DNA of 64,000 nt from Chitinophaga varians (lineage in GTDB: Bacteria > Bacteroidota > Bacteroidia > Chitinophagales > Chitinophagaceae): positions 62,001 through 126,000 of the forward strand of contig NZ_JACVFB010000005.1 of the NCBI RefSeq assembly GCF_014529945.1, in the 5' to 3' direction. The notes beneath the pieces were generated by a model. It did not search any database, was not told the origin of the DNA, and saw nothing but the letters and a program-made list of their open reading frames with translations. Shown here in pieces: positions 45,740 through 54,961 of this stretch (the first letter of the stretch is position 1; each line of letters opens with the position of its first letter). A program made the position numbers and the translations under genes.

Positions 45740-46281
45740 TGGATGCCAACAACCACGCTGTGTTTAAAGCACTATGTCACTATTTCACCCGGTCGGATAA
45801 ATTTTGTTCAGCTGGGGAGGGTTTCTCTCTCAACAAAGGGATTATGTTGTGCGGCCCGGTCGGTACTGGTAAAACCACGATTATGGAACTGTTCCAGGCC
45901 AATCATTATCGGTCTTATCGTGTGGTTAGCTGTCGTACCATTGCAGATGCCTTTAAAACAGACGGGGAGTACGCATTACACATCTTTTCCCGACCATTCC
46001 CGGCGCCGTCACATGCTTCCACCTTCTTTCACGATACATTAGGCCTGTGTTTGGATGATCTGAGTACAGAGGGCATAAAGCGAAACTTTGGGGACCAGGT
46101 CAACACCATTGCGGAAATCATTTTGAACCGGTACGATAAAAAACTACCTCATTACCTCACCCATCTGACCACCAACTTAACGGCGGGGGAGATTGAACAG
46201 TGTTATTCGGAGAGGGCGCGAAGCAGGATGCGGGAGATGTTCAATATGCTCATTTTAGGCGGTGGTGACCGCAGAAAATAA
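45739..46281 (+). CDS. DnaC-like AAA+ ATPase (phage helicase loader)
   Basis: 180 residues from the ATG at 45739; a start at 45649 would overlap the preceding gene in another frame. Walker A CGPVGTGKTT (about 41-50), Walker B LGLCLDDLSTEG (about 102-113), and a C-terminal sensor-like RARSRMREMFNML. Phage DnaC-like proteins load the replicative helicase. It is the last gene of the decayed prophage segment and its frame is intact. Confidence 0.8.
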   Translation: MDANNHAVFKALCHYFTRSDKFCSAGEGFSLNKGIMLCGPVGTGKTTIMELFQANHYRSYRVVSCRTIADAFKTDGEYALHIFSRPFPAPSHASTFFHDTLGLCLDDLSTEGIKRNFGDQVNTIAEIILNRYDKKLPHYLTHLTTNLTAGEIEQCYSERARSRMREMFNMLILGGGDRRK

Positions 46282-46411
46282 TGAAATGTAAAGAGTTATG
46301 AATTTTCCTTTCAGCTATGTTAACAAAGGTGTTGATAAATAAAAGCTCAAAAAAGCTAAAAAAGTTCGTTGTGATGAAAACTTTTATATTTTTGAGTTGT
46401 CTTTAAAACAA

Positions 46412-46445
46412 AAAACGCTGAAATATTTTAATATTTCAGCGTTTT
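46412..46445 (-). terminator. Hairpin terminator after the small ORF
   Basis: A 16-bp perfect stem (AAAACGCTGAAATATT with AATATTTCAGCGTTTT) with a 2-base loop; on the minus strand it continues into TTTTTTGTTTT, 12 bases after the stop of the ORF at 46457. Confidence 0.7.
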
Positions 46446-46456
46446 GGGAAAAACAT

Positions 46457-46573
46457 TTACAGATGTAAAAGACCTAATTCCCTCGCGTAATAGGCGATTG
46501 AGGAAATTTGAGCCAAGATCATTAGAATCTTGTTCAACGTGTCCAGAGCGTAGCTAAAATTTTGCTTTGGCAT
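46457..46573 (-). CDS. Possible 38-residue small protein
   Basis: ATG to TAA on the minus strand. Contains ALDTLNKILMILAQISSIAYY, an amphipathic to hydrophobic helix, and ends RELGLLHL. A Rho-independent terminator follows 12 bases after the stop, which supports a real transcript. No -7 box of the TAnnTTTG type was found upstream. It could be a small membrane peptide or part of an RNA. Confidence 0.35.
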   Translation of the reverse strand: MPKQNFSYALDTLNKILMILAQISSIAYYARELGLLHL

Positions 46574-46601
46574 TTTGGTTTGATTATAAGATTAATTAAT
46601 G

Positions 46602-46624
46602 ACCGGACTGTTCCAGAGTCCGGT
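46602..46624 (+). terminator. Terminator downstream of the prophage segment
   Basis: Stem ACCGGACT with AGTCCGGT, loop GTTCCAG, followed by seven T on the plus strand; the first good terminator after the DnaC-like gene. Confidence 0.75.
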
Positions 46625-47185
46625 TTTTTTATGTCATTACAAATGTAAGCTACTGTCAATGCGGCATAAGTTTTAGTTTTCAACAGGTGTGGAAAAAGAA
46701 AGTGAAAAGCGTTGAAATGTATTGTGGTATTATGTTTCACAGGCGTGTGGAAATATTGTAATGCTAATATTTTTATATTTTTTACATCAAAGTGCTAACT
46801 ATTTTTTCATTCTTTGCCCGTTCCAAACTGGTTATAAAAAATAGAGTGATGGCTGTTTTGCCGGTCTTGCGGGAGCTAGTGTTCCTTCTTCAAAAGTTGT
46901 CTGTATCAGCTGTAGAGATTTACATTTTTTTGTTTTTCTGTAATTTGTTGATATTTAGTGTTTTAAGCTGGCCTTTTGTGTTTCCCAGTTTGTCGGAAAG
47001 ACAGAAAGTTCTGTGCGGTAACAGCCATTTAAAAGCAGCGTCTTCTCTTTTGCTTTTCTTTTTTTCATTTGTAGCAATTTGAAAGGTTAACTGTTAGAGG
47101 CAATTGTTAGAGGTTGCCTGTTTTTGCTACAAATATTTCAGTGAAGAAGAAACTAAAGCCTGTATGGTGGCAGGCTTTAGTCTTG

Positions 47186-47258
<73 letters not shown>

Positions 47259-47330
47259 ATTGATAGCTCACCCAAAACGGGTATCGACAAATTTAACGGT
47301 TCTCTCGCATATTTGTGTCCTTAATTTAAT

Positions 47331-47338
47331 TAAATTTG
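47331..47338 (+). promoter_or_regulatory. -7 box (TAAATTTG) before the thiolase gene
   Basis: An exact TAnnTTTG match 76 bases before the thiolase ATG, between it and the divergent tRNA gene. Confidence 0.45.
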
Positions 47339-47413
47339 GTAACAAGGTAAAAATGTGGATAAATGTCCATGATGTTGATAATCTAACCGTTAGCTCATTA
47401 AAATTATTTTTTC

Positions 47414-48592
47414 ATGCAAGAAGCGTATATAGTAGCCGGCTACCGCACTGCGGTAGGTAAGTCCAAAAGGGGAGGATTTCGTTTTTACAGGCCCGATGAT
47501 CTGGCTGTAGATGTGATTACCGGATTGCTGCAATCTGTGCCACAGCTGGACCCTAAAAGGGTAGATGATCTGATTGTTGGTAATGCTGTTCCGGAAGCGG
47601 AACAGGGACTGCAAATCGGTCGCATGATCTCCGTTCGTGCTTTAGGAATTGATGTGCCGGGAATGACGGTCAACCGCTATTGCGCTTCGGGGTTGGAAAC
47701 AATCGCTATTGCAACCGCTAAAATACAGACAGGGATGGCCGACTGTATCATCGCTGGTGGTACAGAAAGTATGAGCCTGGTGCCGGTGGCCGGCTGGAAA
47801 ACCGTGCCCAACTACACCGTGGCCAGCACCACCCCTGACTACTATATCGGCATGGGACTCACCGCTGAAGCAGTGGCCAATGAATTTAAAGTGAGCCGCC
47901 AGGACCAGGATGAGTTCTCTTTTAAATCCCATCAGAAAGCATTAAATGCGATCAAAGAAGGGTACTTTAAATCCGGTATACTGCCTATCAATGTTGATGA
48001 AGTATATGTGGATGAAAAAGGTAAAAAACAAAAACGCACCTTTACCGTTGACACCGACGAAGGACCACGCGGAGACACCTCCCTCGAAGCACTGGGCAAA
48101 CTGAAACCTGTTTTCGCTGCCGGAGGCTCCGTTACCGCAGGCAATTCCTCACAGACTTCCGACGGCGCTGCCTTCGTCATCGTGATGAGCGAAAGAATGG
48201 TCAACGAGCTGGGACTGAAACCTATCGGCCGTTTGGTGGCCTGCGTTTCTGCCGGCGTGCATCCCCGCATCATGGGGGTAGGACCGGTAGCTGCTGTACC
48301 GAAAGTGCTGCAGAGAGCTGGTAAAACGCTGCAAGACATCGATCTGGTAGAGCTGAACGAAGCTTTCGCTTCCCAGTCCATCGCAGTGATCCGTGAATTA
48401 GGCATCAACCCGGATATCGTGAATATCAACGGTGGCGCCATCGCCCTCGGCCATCCGCTGGGCTGCACCGGCGCTAAGCTCACCGTGCAAATCCTCAACG
48501 ATATGAAGCGGCTGAATAAGAAGTACGGCATCGTGACTGCCTGCGTAGGTGGTGGTCAGGGTATCGCCGGTATCATCGAAAATATTACCTGA
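47414..48592 (+). CDS. Acetyl-CoA C-acyltransferase (thiolase)
   Basis: 392 residues, the usual thiolase length. The acylated cysteine is in NRYCASGLETI (about Cys91), the thiolase signature NINGGAIALGHPLGCTGAK holds the catalytic His, and the second cysteine is in TACVGGGQGIAG. It cleaves 3-ketoacyl-CoA to acetyl-CoA and a shortened acyl-CoA in beta oxidation, or the reverse. It lies alone, with a perfect terminator downstream; beta-oxidation partners (FadB-like) are not in the window. Confidence 0.93.
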   Translation: MQEAYIVAGYRTAVGKSKRGGFRFYRPDDLAVDVITGLLQSVPQLDPKRVDDLIVGNAVPEAEQGLQIGRMISVRALGIDVPGMTVNRYCASGLETIAIATAKIQTGMADCIIAGGTESMSLVPVAGWKTVPNYTVASTTPDYYIGMGLTAEAVANEFKVSRQDQDEFSFKSHQKALNAIKEGYFKSGILPINVDEVYVDEKGKKQKRTFTVDTDEGPRGDTSLEALGKLKPVFAAGGSVTAGNSSQTSDGAAFVIVMSERMVNELGLKPIGRLVACVSAGVHPRIMGVGPVAAVPKVLQRAGKTLQDIDLVELNEAFASQSIAVIRELGINPDIVNINGGAIALGHPLGCTGAKLTVQILNDMKRLNKKYGIVTACVGGGQGIAGIIENIT

Positions 48593-48617
48593 TTTTTTTC
48601 GTAATACATTATAGCTC

Positions 48618-48647
48618 AAAGCCGCAGGAAGATTTTCCTGCGGCTTT
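48618..48647 (+). terminator. Terminator of the thiolase gene
   Basis: Perfect 13-bp stem (AAAGCCGCAGGAA with TTCCTGCGGCTTT), loop GATT, followed by further T, 25 bases after the stop. Confidence 0.92.
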
Positions 48648-48754
48648 TGTTTTATATCCCACCAGGTTTTATGATAATTTAATCCTGTTGAATTAAATTT
48701 TTTATTAATTTGGCGGAATTAAAGGCCATCCCGCTATCTCAACCATATCGCTTT

Positions 48755-50377
48755 ATGGATCGCAGACAATTCCTGACCTTATCGCCTGCCCGCAATGCGC
48801 GGAACAGCAAAGCTGTTGCCCGTACGGCAACCGGGCTTACTCCCTACACTGGTGCCTGGGGTATCCAGCAACTCATTCACCTGCTTAAACGAACAACTTT
48901 CGGCGCTACGCCGGACAATATCAATGCCCTGAAAGGCCTTGGTATGCAGCAGGTAGTGGACATACTGCTTACAGCGCAGGCTGACCCTACCCCTCCGGTG
49001 AATAATTATGGCAGCGACAGCACTGGCGTGGCTCCCGGCGCCAGCTGGGTGAGAGCTGCCCAGGGCGACGAAATGCTGGAACGCAAAAGAATTGATTCCT
49101 ACAAAGCCTGGTGGGTAGGGCAGATGCTCAACCAACAGGCAAGCATACACGAGAAAATGGTGCTCTTCTGGCATAATCACTTTGTGACAGAAACCACCAT
49201 GGTCAACGACAGCCGCTTTATCTACCAGTATAATCTCACCTTACGGCATTATGCAATGGGTAATTTTAAGGCGCTGACCAAAGCCGTAACGCTGGATCCC
49301 TGCATGCTCGTGTATCTCAACGGTTACCTGAATTCCAAAGGCGCTGCCGACGAGAACTATGCCCGTGAATTACATGAGCTCTTTACCGTTGGAAAAGGAC
49401 CTGATTCCCACTATACGGAAGACGATGTAAGAGCCACTGCGCGTGTGCTGACAGGCTTCCGGGTAGATCGTACCGCGATCGTTAGCACGTTTAACACCAC
49501 GCAACACGATATCACCAACAAACAATTCTCCGGTTTCTACGGCAACAAAGTCATTTCCGGTCAAACCGGCCCTGATGGCGCTGCTGAAGTGGACTCCCTC
49601 CTGGATATCATTTTTGCACAACCGGAAGTCGCTAAGTTCATCTGCCGTAAACTCTACCGCTTTTTTGTATACTACGATATAGACCAGGCTACTGAGGCAA
49701 ATGTCATCCTGCCGTTGGCAGACATTTTCCGTAGCAGCGGCTACGATATTAAAGTCACGCTCAACGCGCTGTTTACCAGCGAGCATTTCTTCGATCCTCT
49801 CAACATGGCCTGCCTGATTAAAAGTCCTGTGGATTTCTGTATCGGGATGTGCCGTGAGTTCGGCGTAACGTTCCCCACTGACTATACCACCCAGTACCAA
49901 CGCTGGGGCGATTTGCACAATGCGATGGCGGTTATGCTGCAAAACCTGGGCGATCCGCCGCTGGTAGCCGGTTGGGAGGCCTACTACCAGGAACCGGCTT
50001 ATCACGAGCTCTGGATCAATACCGCCACATTGCCCAGAAGGAACCAGTTGAGCGATGGCATGATCACTGCCGGCTACAAAAACGTAAAAATCGATCCGCT
50101 GGCGTTTGCAGACAAACTGTCCAACCCCGGCGACCCGGTGGCGTTAGTCAATGATTCACTGGATATCCTGTATCGTGTAGGCGTCTCCGATAATGTGAAG
50201 ACATTCCTGAAAGACACCATCCTGCTGGCCGGACAAAGTACCAATGGCTACTGGACCAGCGCCTGGAACACCTACAAATCCAATCCCGGCGACGCAGCCA
50301 ATACGAAAGAGGTGACCAATCACCTGCAAGCCCTGTACAAATACATCATGAACCTTTCAGAATATCAATTGTCCTGA
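48755..50377 (+). CDS. DUF1800 family protein
   Basis: 540 residues from the ATG at 48755 (MDRRQFLTLSPARN); in-frame codons upstream to 48710 have no start. DUF1800 signature blocks: LLKRTTFGATPDNINAL, MVLFWHNHFVTE, NFKALTKAVTLDPCMLVYLNG, ENYARELHELFTVG and HYTEDDVRATARVLTGF. The family is of unknown enzymatic role but nearly always paired with a DUF1501 protein, as here (11 bases to the next gene). No clear signal peptide is visible, although MDRRQFL resembles a twin-arginine start. Confidence 0.9.
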   Translation: MDRRQFLTLSPARNARNSKAVARTATGLTPYTGAWGIQQLIHLLKRTTFGATPDNINALKGLGMQQVVDILLTAQADPTPPVNNYGSDSTGVAPGASWVRAAQGDEMLERKRIDSYKAWWVGQMLNQQASIHEKMVLFWHNHFVTETTMVNDSRFIYQYNLTLRHYAMGNFKALTKAVTLDPCMLVYLNGYLNSKGAADENYARELHELFTVGKGPDSHYTEDDVRATARVLTGFRVDRTAIVSTFNTTQHDITNKQFSGFYGNKVISGQTGPDGAAEVDSLLDIIFAQPEVAKFICRKLYRFFVYYDIDQATEANVILPLADIFRSSGYDIKVTLNALFTSEHFFDPLNMACLIKSPVDFCIGMCREFGVTFPTDYTTQYQRWGDLHNAMAVMLQNLGDPPLVAGWEAYYQEPAYHELWINTATLPRRNQLSDGMITAGYKNVKIDPLAFADKLSNPGDPVALVNDSLDILYRVGVSDNVKTFLKDTILLAGQSTNGYWTSAWNTYKSNPGDAANTKEVTNHLQALYKYIMNLSEYQLS

Positions 50378-50388
50378 AAAACCTTTCT

Positions 50389-51972
50389 ATGAAAAGAAGA
50401 GATTTCCTGAAATATACAGCCCCGGCCGCGATATTGCCCACCATTATCAACGGCTTTTCTATCAAGGCTTTTGGAAGCTCGCCTATGCTGGCTGCATTAA
50501 GCGGCGCCGCTGCCGACAATGACCACGTACTGGTGATGATTCAGCTTACCGGAGGAAATGATGGGCTCAACATGGTCATCCCTCTGGATATCTATGGAAA
50601 ATATCAGTCAGCCAGGACGAATATTGCTATTCCCGAAGGAAAGGTACTGCGGCTCGACAATTATCTTAAATCAGGCCTGCACCCCGCCATGAAAGGTGTG
50701 CAGCAATTATATAACGAAGGCAAAGCCAGCATCATCCAAAGCGTTGGTTATCCTTCACCCAATTTCTCGCACTTCCGCGCTACCGATATCTGGCTCACCG
50801 GATCAGACTCCAATGAGATACTGACTTCCGGCTGGGGAGGCCGTTATCTCGATACTAAATACCCGGGACCGCAGGACAGTTATCCTAACGCTGATAACCC
50901 CGATCCACTGGCCATACAGATCGGCTCTATTGTGTCCCCGGCTTTTCAGGGCGCAGATGCCAGCAGAGGCATGGCCATTACCAGCGCAACAGATTTCTAT
51001 AACCTCATCGATGGGGTGATGGACCCTGTGCCCAATACCAAAGCTGGCAAGGAGCTGGAATATATCCGGATGATCGCCAAACAGACCAACAGCTATGAAA
51101 AGGCAATCAAAGCTGCCGCCAGCAAAGTAACTTCTCAGGGACCATATCCTGCTAATAATAATCTGGCCGATCAGCTGAAGATTGTGGCCCGTTTAGTGGC
51201 AGGTGGACTTAAAACCCGCATGTACATGGTGAGCACGGGCGGTTTCGACACCCATGCCAGCCAGACAGAATCCGGTGACACCACCACAGGAGGCCACGCT
51301 AAATTACTCGGCGGCGTATCCGATGCCATCAAAGCCTTTATGGACGACCTGAAGGGGCTGAAAGCTTCCCGTAGGGTAGTAGGCATGACGTTTTCTGAGT
51401 TTGGTCGCCGTATCAAATCCAACTTCAGTATGGGTACAGACCACGGCGCGGCGGCACCTATGATCGTTTTCGGTGATTATGTGAACCAGGGCGTGCTGGG
51501 TAACTCGCCGGCCATCCCCGACAATACCAGCGTTGCGGATAACGTGCCCATGCAGTACGATTTCCGCTCTGTATATGCCTCCATCCTGGAGCAATGGTTC
51601 TGCGTGGACCAGACCGACCTGAACAAAATCTTACAGAAAGATTACCAGCGGCTGCCACTGATCAGCGGTGTGGCCTGTGGCGTTATTACCGGTCTGCCTG
51701 ATTTGAATACCGATGATAAAAAGCTGATCATCAACAGTCCCAATCCTTTTACCAGCGCTACTACCATCACCTATATCACAGGCAACGGCAATACCATGAT
51801 ACAAATATTTGATACTATGGGACGGCTGGTGAGCGTGCCTGTCAATAAGATACACACGCCCGGCACCTATACCTTCACGTTCGATGCGGAATACCTGCCT
51901 AACGGGGTCTATTATGCCCGCTTCCAGAATGGCGCCGTTCAGCAGGTGAGACCGATGCTGAAGGTGAAATAG
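50389..51972 (+). CDS. DUF1501 family protein with T9SS sorting domain
   Basis: 527 residues. Starts MKRRDFLKYTAPAAILPTII, a twin-arginine-type signal. DUF1501 body with VMIQLTGGNDGLNMVIPL, SIIQSVGYPSPNFSHFRATDIW, VSTGGFDTHASQTESGD and MTFSEFGRRIKSNFSMGTDHGAAAP (sulfatase/phosphatase-like fold). The last about 80 residues (NSPNPFTSATTITYI, MIQIFDTMGRLV, YLPNGVYYARFQNG) are a type A T9SS C-terminal sorting domain, so the protein is exported to the cell surface through type IX secretion. Pairs with the DUF1800 gene. Confidence 0.9.
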   Translation: MKRRDFLKYTAPAAILPTIINGFSIKAFGSSPMLAALSGAAADNDHVLVMIQLTGGNDGLNMVIPLDIYGKYQSARTNIAIPEGKVLRLDNYLKSGLHPAMKGVQQLYNEGKASIIQSVGYPSPNFSHFRATDIWLTGSDSNEILTSGWGGRYLDTKYPGPQDSYPNADNPDPLAIQIGSIVSPAFQGADASRGMAITSATDFYNLIDGVMDPVPNTKAGKELEYIRMIAKQTNSYEKAIKAAASKVTSQGPYPANNNLADQLKIVARLVAGGLKTRMYMVSTGGFDTHASQTESGDTTTGGHAKLLGGVSDAIKAFMDDLKGLKASRRVVGMTFSEFGRRIKSNFSMGTDHGAAAPMIVFGDYVNQGVLGNSPAIPDNTSVADNVPMQYDFRSVYASILEQWFCVDQTDLNKILQKDYQRLPLISGVACGVITGLPDLNTDDKKLIINSPNPFTSATTITYITGNGNTMIQIFDTMGRLVSVPVNKIHTPGTYTFTFDAEYLPNGVYYARFQNGAVQQVRPMLKVK

Positions 51973-51990
51973 TGCAATATAAATGCATCG

Positions 51991-52022
51991 TTGTTGCAAA
52001 TGAGTAAAGTTTATTACCTTTG
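51991..52022 (+). promoter_or_regulatory. Promoter of the His-rich peptide/TonB receptor genes
   Basis: TTG at 51994-51996 and the exact -7 box TACCTTTG at 52015-52022 with 18 bases between. The box ends 5 bases before the GTG start at 52028, so transcription would start at or next to the start codon. Confidence 0.55.
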
Positions 52023-52027
52023 CTCCG

Positions 52028-52357
52028 GTGTATAAACATTTTCAAAAAATATTAGCGATCATCCTGCTGGGCGTATTCACCCTGAATACGGTCCCACGGG
52101 AGTTTATACACCTGTTCGCCGGTCACCACGATACGCAGGATGCACACACGCCTGTAGGCGGAACAGCAATTTCGGAGCAACACCGTCACTGCGATTTTCT
52201 GCAGATAGGGGTGGAGCCGTTCGATCAATACACTACTGCCTATATCTCGCCGGTACGTCCGGTGATATGGGTGTTTCAACCGCGGCCGTTGCCGGAAACC
52301 AGCTACGTTACCTATCGTGACCTCTCTCCCAGGGCGCCACCAGCTGAGGCTGCCTGA
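52028..52357 (+). CDS. Small His-rich exported protein
   Basis: 109 residues beginning at GTG 52028 (no ATG in frame). A hydrophobic signal (ILAIILLGVFTLNTV) is followed by IHLFAGHHDTQDAH and later SEQHRHCDF, several His and one Cys that could bind a metal, then a Pro-rich end. The promoter leaves almost no 5' leader. It precedes a TonB receptor by 91 bases. Such a pair suggests metal uptake, most likely zinc, copper or a metal chelate; this is inference. Confidence 0.6.
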   Translation: MYKHFQKILAIILLGVFTLNTVPREFIHLFAGHHDTQDAHTPVGGTAISEQHRHCDFLQIGVEPFDQYTTAYISPVRPVIWVFQPRPLPETSYVTYRDLSPRAPPAEAA

Positions 52358-52448
52358 CTTTAACTTCACATCACACATAGCTGTTATTGCCTGAAGGCAA
52401 TAGACGGTTAGGGGTATCTACTGATTTCTTATTTCTTATTATTTACAT

Positions 52449-54899
52449 ATGCATTATTTGCGTGTATTCATACTCGGATTAATGGCGGCATTGCTGTCGC
52501 TGCATCCTACTGCCCAGGCTGGAACTCCTGAAGATGGCACTTTCTCTAACGTGCTCACCGGAAAAGTAACGGATAAAGTTACCCATGCCATTATTCCCGG
52601 CGCTACTGTTTATCTGCCAGACCTGCATGTTGGCGCAGCTGCCGACGCACAGGGAAATTATACTATCAAAAACCTGCCGAAGGGAAAATATATAGTGGAA
52701 GTGCATTCCATGGGATATGCCGCTTATACGGAAACGGTTAGTGTGAATGGCACTACCACCAAAGATTTTGAACTGACCGAAACACTGATCGAAAAAAATG
52801 AAGTGGTGATCACCGGTGCCAACCTGGCTACCTCTGTGAAAAAAACACCTACGCCTATCAGTATCATTCGCCGGGATGTGCTGGACCAGAGCATCTCTAC
52901 CAATATCATCGATGCGATCGCCAAAGTGCCCGGCGTTAGTCAGCTTTCCACCGGTCCGGCTATCTCCAAACCTTTCATCCGCGGCCTCGGCTACAATCGT
53001 GTCGTGGTTGTCAGTGATGGTGTTCGTCAGGAAGGCCAGCAATGGGGCGATGAACACGGTATCGAAGTAGACGACTACAATGTCAGCAAAATAGAAATAC
53101 TGAAGGGGCCCGCTTCTCTGGTATATGGCTCCGATGCATTGGCCGGTGTGGTAAACATCGTGCCGCCGGCGCCACTGCCGCAAGGCAAAATCAAAGGTAA
53201 CGTGGAAGCCAACTATCAGACCAACAATGGCCTGATGGCGTATCATGCTGATATCGCCGGTAACAACAACGGCTTCAGCTGGGGCGCCTACATCACGCAG
53301 AAACAGGCCCACGACTACAAAAATAAATACGATAGTTATGTGTTCAATTCACGTTTCAACAACACTAACTACGGCGCTAATATCGGCATTAACAAACAGT
53401 GGGGCTTCTCCCGCCTGAGCTTTACCTCTTTTAATCAGCACCTTGGTCTGGTGGAAGGAGAACGTGACAGCGAAGGCCGCTTTATCAAGCCCATTAATGA
53501 TAACGGCAACAAGGAAGAAATAGCTGTTACCGATAGCGACAACAAGTCCTACAGCATGACAGTCCCCAAGCAACAGATCAATCATCAGAAACTGGTTTGG
53601 GACAACAGCCTGTACCTGCATAATGGCGGCCGTATCGGATTAACACTGGGTTACCAGTGGAACAACCGCCGTGAGTTCGGAGATGTGCTGCACCCCGATG
53701 AGCCGGAGCTCTGGCTGAAATTACAGACTTTCAACTATGCCGCTAAATATTATCTCCCTGAAATGAACGGCTGGCAAACAACCGTAGGTATCAATGGGAT
53801 GCAGCAGAAGAATGAAATCTCCGGAGAGGAATTTCTTATCCCTGCCTACAACCTGTTTGATATCGGCGCTTTCGCAGTAACCAGCAAAACCTTCAACAAG
53901 CTCACACTGAGCGGTGGTGTACGTTTCGACAGCCGTTCCATGCGTTCCAAATCGCTGTTCCTCGATGCTGATGGCAAACCTGCCGCATCCGGCGAAACGA
54001 AATTCGACGCGTTCAATCGTAATTTTTCCAATGTGTCCGGTAGTGTGGGGCTGAGCTACGAAGCCAGCGATCACGTGGTGTTGAAGCTCAATGCAGCCCG
54101 TGGCTTCCGTGCTCCCAATATCTCCGAACTGGCTGCCAATGGCGTACACGAAGGCACTATCAAATACGAATATGGCAATCAGGGCCTGAAGCCGGAAGTA
54201 AGCACCCAGATAGACGGCGGTATTGAATTCAATACCCAGCACGTTTCACTGGCAGCCAACGTTTTCTACAATCATATCAACAACTTCATTTTCTCCCGCA
54301 AGTTGTTTAATGCCGCTGGTACCGACTCTATTCCTGTAGACGATAACGCAGAAGGATTCGCTGCCTTTAAGTATCAACAGGCTAATGCCAATCTCTATGG
54401 TGGTGAACTGATGCTGGATATACACCCGCATCCCATCGATTGGCTGCATTTTGAAAATACACTTTCTTACGTACGAGGTACCGCTACTAATGCAACCGAC
54501 TCCACTAAAAACCTGCCGAATATCCCGGCTGCCAGATGGTTGTCCGAGCTGAAAGGCAAGTTTAAAAAGGTGGGTGGACCGCTGCGTAACGCTTACGTAG
54601 GGGTACAGATGGATATGAATTTTGCCCAGAATGATGTGTTCTCTGCTTATCAGACTGAAACTGCAACAGGAAGCTACACACTGCTAAATGCCGGTCTGGG
54701 TTCAGAATTCGTGAATAAACACAATAAAACCCTGTTCTCACTGCACTTTGCTGTGAACAACATCGGTGACGTCGCTTACCAGAATCACCTGAGCCGTTTG
54801 AAATACGCTCCGGTAAATGAAGTGACCGGTCGCCCAGGGGTGTTTAATGTAGGGCGTAATTTTAGTGTTAAACTGGCTATCCCTATTGACTTTAAATAG
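52449..54899 (+). CDS. TonB-dependent receptor, possible metal uptake
   Basis: 816 residues. The signal peptide ends AQAGT. Carboxypeptidase-like domain about 35-115 (LTGKVTDKVTHAIIPGATVYLPD), then the plug (KKTPTPISIIRRDVLDQS, IDAIAKVPGVSQLSTGPAISK, FIRGLGYNRVVVVSDGVRQEGQQWGDEHGIEVDDY, ILKGPASLVYGSDALAGVVNI) and a barrel ending GRNFSVKLAIPIDFK. The plug resembles CirA/ZnuD-type receptors for metals or siderophores. A small His-rich protein precedes it. A terminator follows the stop at 27 bases. Confidence 0.9.
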   Translation: MHYLRVFILGLMAALLSLHPTAQAGTPEDGTFSNVLTGKVTDKVTHAIIPGATVYLPDLHVGAAADAQGNYTIKNLPKGKYIVEVHSMGYAAYTETVSVNGTTTKDFELTETLIEKNEVVITGANLATSVKKTPTPISIIRRDVLDQSISTNIIDAIAKVPGVSQLSTGPAISKPFIRGLGYNRVVVVSDGVRQEGQQWGDEHGIEVDDYNVSKIEILKGPASLVYGSDALAGVVNIVPPAPLPQGKIKGNVEANYQTNNGLMAYHADIAGNNNGFSWGAYITQKQAHDYKNKYDSYVFNSRFNNTNYGANIGINKQWGFSRLSFTSFNQHLGLVEGERDSEGRFIKPINDNGNKEEIAVTDSDNKSYSMTVPKQQINHQKLVWDNSLYLHNGGRIGLTLGYQWNNRREFGDVLHPDEPELWLKLQTFNYAAKYYLPEMNGWQTTVGINGMQQKNEISGEEFLIPAYNLFDIGAFAVTSKTFNKLTLSGGVRFDSRSMRSKSLFLDADGKPAASGETKFDAFNRNFSNVSGSVGLSYEASDHVVLKLNAARGFRAPNISELAANGVHEGTIKYEYGNQGLKPEVSTQIDGGIEFNTQHVSLAANVFYNHINNFIFSRKLFNAAGTDSIPVDDNAEGFAAFKYQQANANLYGGELMLDIHPHPIDWLHFENTLSYVRGTATNATDSTKNLPNIPAARWLSELKGKFKKVGGPLRNAYVGVQMDMNFAQNDVFSAYQTETATGSYTLLNAGLGSEFVNKHNKTLFSLHFAVNNIGDVAYQNHLSRLKYAPVNEVTGRPGVFNVGRNFSVKLAIPIDFK

Positions 54900-54925
54900 G
54901 TTTTGTCCGGATTATTCAGTCATAC

Positions 54926-54949
54926 AAGGCTGGCCTGCGGGCCGGCCTT
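54926..54949. terminator. Terminator between the TonB receptor and the T6SS island
   Basis: 10-bp stem AAGGCTGGCC with GGCCGGCCTT (one G-U pair), loop TGCG, followed by T and C/T bases. It lies between convergent genes. Confidence 0.85.
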
Positions 54950-54961
54950 TCTTATGTTGTA

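Larger units (their letters stand above)
46282..47185. other. AT-rich region, mostly non-coding
   Basis: About 900 bases. It holds two hairpins, a small minus-strand ORF (46457-46573) and an ORF at 46849-47082 whose hydrophobic product (SVSAVEIYIFLFFCNLLIF) could be chance in AT-rich DNA. No integrase or attachment repeat was found. Confidence 0.5.

Noticed and set aside
46849..47082. A hydrophobic ORF after the prophage region
   Set aside because: AT-rich DNA easily gives Phe/Leu/Ile-rich ORFs; there is no promoter, ribosome site or conserved pattern.
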